Assembly (NCBI GenBank): GCA_020052215.1
Contig: JAGVPN010000360.1
Span: 1 to 5,456, forward strand
From: Syntrophobacterales bacterium
GTDB taxonomy: Bacteria > Desulfobacterota > Desulfobaccia > Desulfobaccales > 0-14-0-80-60-11
Length of the DNA stretch: 5,456 bases
Direction of reading: 5' to 3'
Shown here: positions 1 through 4,144 of the stretch, piece after piece
How positions within the stretch are numbered: the stretch's first letter is position 1
How the letters are laid out: every line of letters begins with the position of its first letter
Position numbers and translations under genes: made by a program
Notes under the pieces: model-generated
The model's database searches: none
Told to the model about the DNA's origin: nothing
The model's input: only the letters and a program-made list of their open reading frames with translations

Positions 1-1
1 C

Positions 2-733
2 CTGGCCGGCGGGATGCTCTTCCATAGCCTGTTCGGCGGGCCTGCGGCCCAAAGCGGCACCACCGGCGCCGGCGCCACCGGCGGGGGCGGCATCGGCCTG
101 ATGGATATCCTGCTGCTGGCGGGCATTGCCTACCTGGTCTACTGGTACATCAAGAAGAAGCGCACCGAAGCCAGCGCCACCGCGGGATATTACCAGAGCA
201 GCGGCAACGTGGAACTGCCGCCTCAGGCTCAATACCCGCCGTTGTATGACCAGCCCCAGGCCGCGGCGCTGGGGAGCGACCAGGACCTGGAACGGGGCCT
301 GGCCAACATCCGGCAATTCGACCCCTATTTCGACGAAGCCAAATTTCAGGAATGGTGTACGGATAGCTTCTTTAAGATTCAGGGGGCCTGGGCCAACCGG
401 GATATGGCCAGCGTCCGCACTCTGCTGACCGATGAAATGTATCGGGTTTTCCAGGGGGATGCTGAGGCGCTGAAAGCCCAGAAGAAGATCAACCGCCTGG
501 AAAATATCGCGGTGCGGTCCGTGGATATCACCGAGGCCTGGCAGGAATCGGGCTCCGACTTAATCACCGTGCGAGTCTTTGCCAACCTGCTGGATTACAA
601 CGTGGATGAAACCACCGGCCAGGTGATGGAAGGGAGCAAAACTGACCCGGTGAAGTTTGAGGAATACTGGACCTTCAGCCGCTCCGTGGGCAATAACCCC
701 TGGCAGTTGTCCGCCATCAACCAGGCAACGTAA
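2..733 (+). CDS. Tim44-like domain membrane protein, C-terminal part (5' end outside window)
   Basis: The reading frame is open from base 2 (LAGG, then Met at 14) and ends at TAA 731-733. The Met at 14 sits inside a Gly-rich hydrophobic stretch and has no spaced Shine-Dalgarno, so the true start is probably upstream. Numbering from that Met: a Gly/Thr/Ala-rich linker (about 10-28), one membrane segment (about 28-46, IGLMDILLLAGIAYLVYWY) followed by a basic KKKR stop-transfer, a Gln/Pro/Tyr-rich linker (about 55-85), then a soluble domain (about 95-238) with FDEAKFQEWC, FFKIQGAWANRDM, ALKAQKKINRLENIAV and a final EEYWTFSR...PWQLSAINQA. This order is typical of bacterial Tim44-like (TIM44/MBA1 fold) proteins. 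Mitochondrial Tim44 tethers the import motor to the inner membrane; the role of bacterial relatives is largely unsettled, so I assign only an inner-membrane anchored Tim44-like protein. It stands alone on the plus strand here. Confidence 0.85.
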   Translation: MAGGMLFHSLFGGPAAQSGTTGAGATGGGGIGLMDILLLAGIAYLVYWYIKKKRTEASATAGYYQSSGNVELPPQAQYPPLYDQPQAAALGSDQDLERGLANIRQFDPYFDEAKFQEWCTDSFFKIQGAWANRDMASVRTLLTDEMYRVFQGDAEALKAQKKINRLENIAVRSVDITEAWQESGSDLITVRVFANLLDYNVDETTGQVMEGSKTDPVKFEEYWTFSRSVGNNPWQLSAINQAT

Positions 734-738
734 AAGCC

Positions 739-780
739 GGTTTTCGGTTTTCGGTTTTGGGTTTTGGGTTTTCGGTTTTT
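739..780 (+). repeat. Six-copy heptamer array, GGTTTTN
   Basis: Starting five bases after the Tim44-like stop codon there are six exact-length heptamers in a row: GGTTTTC twice, GGTTTTG twice, GGTTTTC, GGTTTTT. Only the seventh base varies. It lies between the stop codon and the GC hairpin at 786-808. The uniform 7-bp period is seen directly; a slippage origin is inferred. Confidence 0.9.
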
Positions 781-785
781 AGTCA

Positions 786-820
786 GGGGCGACCCGGTGG
801 GTCGCCCCGGTTTTATTTTA
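786..820 (+). terminator. GC hairpin with T-rich tail after the Tim44-like gene; copy 1 of an interspersed palindrome
   Basis: GGGGCGACCC (786-795) pairs perfectly with GGGTCGCCCC (799-808) across a 3-nt GGT loop. The hairpin is followed by GG and TTTTATTTTA (811-820). It begins 53 nt after the stop codon and looks like an intrinsic terminator for the Tim44-like gene. The same palindrome recurs in opposite orientation at 2932-2953, matching in 21 of 22 positions, so it is also a dispersed repeat; palindromes of this kind are common between genes in related bacteria. Confidence 0.6.
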
Positions 821-891
821 GGTGAGCACGTCGGGGTAAGGTGTGCCGTGCCCTTATACAGAGTAGCGTTCACAAGACAATTATCGGTAGC

Positions 892-933
892 CGCAGGCTT
901 TAGCCTGCGCCTGCACAGGCGAGACGCCTGTGC
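892..933. repeat. Two adjacent hairpins (interspersed palindromic repeat)
   Basis: First hairpin: CGCAGGC (892-898) with GCCTGCG (903-909), loop TTTA. Second hairpin: GCACAGGCG (913-921) with CGCCTGTGC (925-933), loop AGA. Both stems are perfect and only three bases separate them. There is no coding signal and no T-tract, so I call an interspersed repeat, not a terminator. Sequences of this style recur in intergenic DNA of many environmental bacteria; copy number in this genome cannot be seen here. Confidence 0.75.
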
Positions 934-948
934 CACCAGTTGATTGCT

Positions 949-1030
949 TGTCATTCTGAGGGAGTGGAGCGACCGAAGAATCTCATAGCTACGAGAAAAT
1001 ACGAGATCCTTCGCTCCGCTCAGGATGACA
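949..1030. repeat. 82-bp imperfect inverted repeat, MITE-like interspersed element
   Basis: The left end TGTCATTCTGAG (949-960) matches the reverse complement of the right end CTCAGGATGACA (1019-1030) with one mismatch. Homology continues inward with small gaps: GGAGCG-ACCGAAGAATCTC on the left against GGAGCG-AAGGATCTC on the right. The centre (about 990-1003) is unpaired and AT-rich. No transposase is encoded. Elements with these ends are widespread in bacterial intergenic DNA. Together with 739-933 it makes 734-1068 a gene-free, repeat-filled spacer. Bases 821-891 and 1031-1068 show nothing recognisable. Confidence 0.75.
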
Positions 1031-1068
1031 AAATGGTTTTTCGCAGAGGTCTTAACTTGGTATTAAAA

Positions 1069-1887
1069 TCAGGTTCCGACCTCCGCCACCCGTTCAGGCG
1101 CGGTATAAATATTAAGGCGCTGGTCCCGGACGAAGCCCACGGTGGTGAGGTTGAGTTCCTGGGCCAGCTCCAGGGCCATGGAGGTGGGGGCCGAGACCGC
1201 GGCCAGGATAGGGATGCCGGCCCGGATACATTTCAGGGCCATCTCGAAGCTGATGCGGCCGGAAAGCAGGGCCACTATATTGGTGAGGTCCTGGCGGGTG
1301 ATCACGGCCCGGCCGATGACCTTGTCCATGGCATTGTGGCGCCCCACGTCCTCGGCGTGGATGAAGACCCGTCCGTCGGGGCTGGCCAGGGCCACGGCGT
1401 GGGTCCCGCCGGTGTCCCGGTAGATAGTCTGGGCTTCCTGGAGACGGCCCATGAGGGACAACAGCGCCTCCGGGGAGATGATGAGTGCGCTCTGCACCGG
1501 GGGAACCTTCTGGCAGATCTCGCTCACCGCCTCTTTGGCACAGAGGCCGCAGCTAGAATAAGACACCTCCAGGTGGCGGCGGCCTCGCCGCGCCAGGGCC
1601 GCCTCGGTCAGCATCACGTCCACCACGTTGGGGGGCAGCATGGGGTCGGTGCCGGTGCCGCAGAAATGAATCGTAATGACCTCGGCCAGGTCCCGGACGA
1701 TGCCCTCGGTAAACAAAAACCCCAGGGCCAGTTCCTTCTCCCAGCCCGGCAGGCGCATCAAGACCTGAAACGGCTCGCCGCTTAAACGGATTTGCAGGGG
1801 TTCCTCGACGACCACCACGTCTTTGGTTTCTTCTACCTTGCCCTTCCGGTAGCGCCACATGGGGAATTCTTTGATGGGATCAGTCAT
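1069..1887 (-). CDS. fdhD: FdhD, formate dehydrogenase accessory sulfurtransferase
   Basis: A 272-residue cytoplasmic protein, close to the usual FdhD length (about 260-280). FdhD takes sulfur from the IscS cysteine desulfurase and passes it to the bis-MGD molybdenum cofactor, which is needed for active formate dehydrogenase. Visible landmarks: EEPLQIRLSG (28-37), LALGFLFTEGIV (53-64), the conserved loop SSCGLC with its two cysteines at 113 and 116, TGGTHA (159-164), AEDVGRHNAMDKVIGRA (178-194), SGRISFEM (209-216), GIPILAAVSAPTS (224-236) and the C-terminal LNIYTAPER (258-266). It appears complete. No formate dehydrogenase subunit lies in the window, so its client is elsewhere. The ATG at 1887 has no Shine-Dalgarno because a heptamer array occupies that position; Met10 (1860) is an alternative start, also without a clear site. 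It is co-directional with the FRG gene 74 nt upstream. Confidence 0.96.
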   Translation of the reverse strand: MTDPIKEFPMWRYRKGKVEETKDVVVVEEPLQIRLSGEPFQVLMRLPGWEKELALGFLFTEGIVRDLAEVITIHFCGTGTDPMLPPNVVDVMLTEAALARRGRRHLEVSYSSCGLCAKEAVSEICQKVPPVQSALIISPEALLSLMGRLQEAQTIYRDTGGTHAVALASPDGRVFIHAEDVGRHNAMDKVIGRAVITRQDLTNIVALLSGRISFEMALKCIRAGIPILAAVSAPTSMALELAQELNLTTVGFVRDQRLNIYTAPERVAEVGT

Positions 1888-1890
1888 ATC

Positions 1891-1920
1891 AGGTGTCAGG
1901 TGTTAGGTGTTAGGTGTTAG
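1891..1920 (-). repeat. Four-copy heptamer array in the fdhD leader
   Basis: On the plus strand: AGGTGTC, then AGGTGTT three times (1891-1918), then AG. Read with fdhD this is CTAACAC-type repeats ending three bases before the ATG. It takes up the whole region where a ribosome binding site would be expected. It is a third heptamer unit unrelated in sequence to those at 739-780 and 2962-3003. The spacer 1921-1961 shows nothing recognisable. Confidence 0.88.
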
Positions 1921-1961
1921 TAAAAATAACATAGTGGTTCATCGTCGGGTTAATTCTCTGG

Positions 1962-2726
1962 TTAGGCATTGAATTCATCCTCGCGCAAAATATTATCATA
2001 ACGTATCTTTTCCGCGAGTCCTGGCAACCCTGGAAACAACGAAGCTGGGCTTATTCCAATCCGGAATAGTTGATATTGGATACTGGGGAAGGAATCAGAC
2101 GCTATTTCGATCTTGGATAGCCTCAAATCTGCATTTTTAAAAATTTGCTCAAATGGAGGAAACAGACCAGGATTTTTTTCTTCTCGGTGGTGCACGGTGA
2201 AGGCACCGGACTGGGCTTGAATGGAAGGGAAAACATGTTCTGGGAAGTATAAAAAAGTCTCGTCAATAAAGAAGGGTGATTTTAGATCAGGATCAGACGT
2301 ATCGCAGATAGCCTCGCTCTTTTTGTAGCGAAATGCCCACACTACTGCTGGGCTATCTTCAATCGCAGAGTCTTTTACAGCAAACCAGAGCGCTGCCAAG
2401 GGATTCGTTGTCCAATCAAGAAGGCGGGTTGGCAACCTGTTATGTTGTGCTAGCGCCAACCACTGCCAGTCGTTTTTCGGAACGAAATCAATATATGGAA
2501 TGGACTCGCGCTTGAACTCCTCCAGGATTTCTTTTTCATTCTCCAGAACACGAGATCGATCTACATCACGCCCAGCAGACGGAACCAATGGCCATTCCTT
2601 GGTCTGTCCTCTGAAAATCACGTTTTGATCGAAATAGAGGGCCACCTCGATGAATTCAATGATGTTGGATACTGCAAAGACCTTTGGCTTGCCTGTTTCT
2701 TTGGACTTGAGGTGTTTGTGCTGCAC
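1962..2726 (-). CDS. FRG domain-containing protein
   Basis: A 254-residue protein with GTG start at 2726 and TAA stop at 1962-1964. The start is supported by AGGAG at 2732-2736 (five-base spacing). Landmarks of the FRG family: VIFRGQ (36-41), containing the name-giving Phe-Arg-Gly; LALAQHNRLPTRLLDWTTNP (90-109) followed by LAALWFAV; QSGAFTVH (172-179); and IGISPASLFPGLPGLAEKI (223-241). These are in the usual order, so it looks complete. There is no signal peptide or membrane segment, hence probably cytoplasmic. The FRG family has no firmly assigned biochemical activity that I can cite; it is scattered in bacteria and phages, which suggests an accessory, possibly defence-related role (inference). 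Sampled lines are roughly 35-47% G+C against well over 60% in nadK and the aminotransferase, and codon choice is correspondingly AT-rich, pointing to horizontal acquisition. Repeats flank it on both sides. Confidence 0.9.
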   Translation of the reverse strand: MQHKHLKSKETGKPKVFAVSNIIEFIEVALYFDQNVIFRGQTKEWPLVPSAGRDVDRSRVLENEKEILEEFKRESIPYIDFVPKNDWQWLALAQHNRLPTRLLDWTTNPLAALWFAVKDSAIEDSPAVVWAFRYKKSEAICDTSDPDLKSPFFIDETFLYFPEHVFPSIQAQSGAFTVHHREEKNPGLFPPFEQIFKNADLRLSKIEIASDSFPSIQYQLFRIGISPASLFPGLPGLAEKIRYDNILREDEFNA

Positions 2727-2731
2727 TTGTA

Positions 2732-2736
2732 ACTCC
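2732..2736 (-). promoter_or_regulatory. Ribosome binding site deciding the GTG start of the FRG gene
   Basis: Read on the minus strand, AACAGGAGTTACAA precedes GTG at 2726. The AGGAG core with five-base spacing supports this non-ATG start. Confidence 0.75.
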
Positions 2737-2755
2737 TGTTATCCTCTAAAGATTG

Positions 2756-2777
2756 ACAGCGGTTTTGGCGCCGCTGT
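2756..2777. repeat. Solitary hairpin upstream of the FRG gene
   Basis: ACAGCGG (2756-2762) pairs with CCGCTGT (2771-2777) across an 8-nt loop. It lies about 30 nt before the FRG start codon, in the likely 5' leader or promoter region. It could be an operator, a leader stem or repeat debris; nothing visible decides. Bases 2778-2838 hold nothing else recognisable. Confidence 0.4.
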
Positions 2778-2838
2778 GCTGGGGCCACCAGATTGCGAAT
2801 GAAGCCTTTGCATCTTGATATTAGGATTTCCTCCACTA

Positions 2839-2923
2839 GTTCCCAAGTTGTACTTGGGAACGAAAATGGTTGCCAAGCTGAGCTTGGCGAGTAAAGGCGT
2901 TCCCAAGCTGGAGCTTGGGAACG
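2839..2923. repeat. Array of three related palindromes with about 30-bp spacing
   Basis: Hairpin 1: GTTCCCAAGT (2839-2848) and ACTTGGGAAC (2852-2861). Hairpin 2: GCCAAGCT (2872-2879) and AGCTTGGC (2881-2888). Hairpin 3: CGTTCCCAAGCT (2898-2909) and AGCTTGGGAACG (2912-2923). All stems are perfect. Centres fall at 2850, 2880 and 2910.5. Each is followed by an A-rich linker beginning CGA. The units differ by paired changes that keep the stem intact (C-G to T-A in hairpin 1, C-G to G-C in hairpin 2). This is a dispersed intergenic repeat family, not a gene; a reading frame through it on the minus strand is spurious. Confidence 0.85.
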
Positions 2924-2953
2924 AGATAAAAGGCGACCCGCCGGGTCGCCCCT
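2924..2953 (-). terminator. GC hairpin with T-rich tail after nadK; copy 2 of the interspersed palindrome
   Basis: Read on the minus strand from 2953: AGGGGCGACCC, loop, GGGTCGCC, then TTTTATCT (2931-2924). The core stem is 8 bp (2932-2939 with 2943-2950). It begins about 49 nt after the nadK stop codon. It is the same palindrome as at 785-806, differing by one loop base, and again points away from its gene with a T-rich tail, so it may end nadK transcription. Its centre (2941) continues the ~30-bp phase of the palindromes at 2839-2923. Confidence 0.55.
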
Positions 2954-2961
2954 ACGGTTAA

Positions 2962-3003
2962 CCCTGACCACTGGCTACCGGCCCCTGACCCCTGGCCCCT
3001 GCT
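2962..3003 (-). repeat. Six-copy degenerate heptamer array abutting the nadK stop codon
   Basis: On the plus strand the units are CCCTGAC, CACTGGC, TACCGGC, CCCTGAC, CCCTGGC and CCCTGCT. These are six contiguous heptamers; the last overlaps two bases of the nadK stop codon (3002-3004). Units 1, 4 and 5 are nearly identical, and units 2 and 3 are more diverged. It sits between the nadK stop and the GC hairpin, mirroring the arrangement at 731-808. Confidence 0.75.
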
Positions 3004-3850
3004 ACTTACAGACCCCCAGTTCGCCCCAGCCCAGTTTGGTGCGGAGGATTTCGAAATGGCTGCGGTGGGGCGATTTTACCAGTTTCAGGTGGTAGGGGGC
3101 CCGGCGGATTTCCACCCGGTCGCCCGGCTCCATGGCCTGCCCCACCTGGCCGTCCAGGGTGAGGTAGACATCCTGGACTTTTTCGTCCAGGGTGACGGCC
3201 ACCGTGACCGTGTCCGGTAGGATGATGGGGCGGTTGCTCAGGGTGTGGGAGCAGATGGGCAGCAGGATGAGGTGGTGCAGGGTGGGATAGACGATGGGCC
3301 CCCCGGCGGACAGGTTGTAGGCGGTGGAGCCGGTGGGGGTGGCGAGGATGAGCCCGTCGGCCCGGTAAACCGTGAGGTATTCCCCGTCGATCCAGGTGGT
3401 CATCTCGGTGATGCGGGCCAGGGCGCCTTTGTTGATCACCGCGTCGTTTAAGACGAATTCCTGCCAGGCGACCTGGCCGTGCCGGAACAGGGTGACGGTG
3501 AGCATCAAGCGCTCTTCCACTTCAAATTTGCCGGTGAGCACGTGCTCGGCCATGCAGGGGTAGAGTTCGGCCAGGGAGATTTCCGTGAGAAATCCCAGGC
3601 CCCCCAGGTTGACCCCGAAGATGGGCACGCCCCGCTCACCGAAGTGGCGGGCCACGCTTAAGATGGTGCCGTCACCCCCCATCACCACGATGAACTCCAC
3701 GTCATCAGGTAAAGGCGGGATCAGGGGTTCGGGCTCGTTTTCGAAATGGCAGGCTTTTACCCCGCGCCCTTCGAGCCAGGTTTTTAAGGCCCGGCCCGCT
3801 TCCAGGGCATCGGGTTTGAATTTTTTGGTGATGATGGCGACGGATTTCAC
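3002..3850 (-). CDS. nadK: NAD kinase
   Basis: A 282-residue cytoplasmic enzyme that phosphorylates NAD at the 2' hydroxyl of its adenosine ribose to make NADP. The fold order is complete: N-terminal VAIITKK strand (4-10); the kinase signature GGDGT (58-62) with catalytic Asp60; NLGGLGFLTE (81-90); VLNDAVINKGALARI (133-147), the NAD-binding Asn-acidic pair with Asp in place of the more familiar Glu; the second signature ADGLILATPTGSTAYNLSAG (164-183) then GPIVYP; and LPICSHTLSNRPIIL (197-211) with LDGQ (232-235). Length fits the bacterial family. The start is GTG at 3850, preceded by GGGAGG (3859-3864) at eight-base spacing. It diverges from the aminotransferase and is followed, after a heptamer array, by a terminator-like hairpin, so it is probably transcribed alone. 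Confidence 0.97.
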   Translation of the reverse strand: MKSVAIITKKFKPDALEAGRALKTWLEGRGVKACHFENEPEPLIPPLPDDVEFIVVMGGDGTILSVARHFGERGVPIFGVNLGGLGFLTEISLAELYPCMAEHVLTGKFEVEERLMLTVTLFRHGQVAWQEFVLNDAVINKGALARITEMTTWIDGEYLTVYRADGLILATPTGSTAYNLSAGGPIVYPTLHHLILLPICSHTLSNRPIILPDTVTVAVTLDEKVQDVYLTLDGQVGQAMEPGDRVEIRRAPYHLKLVKSPHRSHFEILRTKLGWGELGVCK

Positions 3851-3858
3851 CGAGTGAG

Positions 3859-3864
3859 CCTCCC
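3859..3864 (-). promoter_or_regulatory. Ribosome binding site deciding the GTG start of nadK
   Basis: Minus-strand GGGAGG lies eight bases before GTG at 3850. It is strong and well spaced, fixing this non-ATG start. Confidence 0.75.
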
Positions 3865-3874
3865 GCAGTTGACA

Positions 3875-3901
3875 ATTATCATAATGTTAGATAATTTTCA
3901 A
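3875..3901 (-). promoter_or_regulatory. Possible sigma70-type promoter for nadK
   Basis: On the minus strand TTGAAA (3901-3896) is followed 15 bases later by GATAAT (3880-3875), with TATGAT (3883-3878) overlapping. The patch is strikingly AT-rich within GC-rich DNA and lies just upstream of the nadK ribosome binding site. Spacing is short for a consensus promoter, so this is tentative. Confidence 0.35.
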
Positions 3902-3962
3902 AAGATTGTTGTTGTGAGGCGGCGAGAGGGAAGATATTGCTCGGAGATGAACTGAGCTGATT

Positions 3963-4041
3963 AAAATCCCCCTAAATCCCCCTTTTTCAAAGGGGGACTT
4001 TCCTTTTCCCCCCTTTTCCAAAGGGGGGTTAGGGGGGATTT
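3963..4041. repeat. Nested C-tract/G-tract inverted repeat in the nadK-aminotransferase divergent spacer
   Basis: The outer arms AAATCCCCC (3964-3972) and GGGGGATTT (4033-4041) are perfect complements. Inside are two perfect hairpins: CCCCCTTT/AAAGGGGG (3978-3985 with 3989-3996, loop TTC) and CCCCCCTTT/AAAGGGGGG (4008-4016 with 4020-4028, loop TCC). The element is non-coding and MITE-like. Repeats of this style are widely dispersed in bacteria. It lies between two divergent genes, where it could affect either promoter. Bases 3902-3962 show nothing further. Confidence 0.8.
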
Positions 4042-4067
4042 CCAGCAGGTTCAGGTCAACCGCAAAG

Positions 4068-4090
4068 TAACCGATTAAGAGATCCGGTTA
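4068..4090 (+). promoter_or_regulatory. Imperfect dyad upstream of the aminotransferase
   Basis: TAACCGAT (4068-4075) pairs with ATCCGGTTA (4082-4090) with one bulged C and a 6-nt loop. It ends 54 nt before the start codon and could be an operator or leader stem. No convincing -35/-10 pair was found nearby. Confidence 0.25.
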
Positions 4091-4132
4091 ATATCTGGTT
4101 CCGACTCGTACCGCCTGGCAAATTTTATCCCC

Positions 4133-4139
4133 AAAGGAG
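4133..4139 (+). promoter_or_regulatory. Ribosome binding site of the aminotransferase
   Basis: AAAGGAG lies five bases before ATG at 4145 and confirms that start. Confidence 0.75.
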
Positions 4140-4144
4140 TCATC

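Noticed and set aside
14..733. Complete gene starting at the ATG at 14
   Set aside because: The frame is open to the window edge, the ATG lacks a spaced ribosome binding site, and it falls within a Gly-rich hydrophobic stretch, so a truncated gene is more likely.
940..1785. 281-codon plus-strand reading frame antisense to fdhD
   Set aside because: It starts inside an interspersed repeat, covers fdhD almost entirely, and its Gly/His/Gln/Asp-rich translation has no domain. It is a by-product of high G+C codon structure on the other strand.
2839..2950. CRISPR array, suggested by about 30-bp spacing
   Set aside because: The repeated units are the palindromes themselves with only 10-bp A-rich linkers, there are no unique spacers of normal length, and no cas genes are seen.
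2618..2971. 117-codon minus-strand frame running from the repeat array into the FRG gene
   Set aside because: Its N-terminal half is translated hairpin repeats and its C-terminal part is out of frame with the well-supported FRG gene.
3440..3455. Asp instead of Glu in the NAD kinase Asn-acidic motif (LND) as a possible defect
   Set aside because: Asp is a conservative substitution and all other catalytic and binding motifs are intact; I see no reason to call the enzyme inactive.
1962..3850. Operon nadK-FRG-fdhD
   Set aside because: All three are co-directional, but a 275-nt repeat-filled gap with a terminator-like hairpin follows nadK, and the FRG gene differs in composition. Read-through from the FRG gene into fdhD remains possible.
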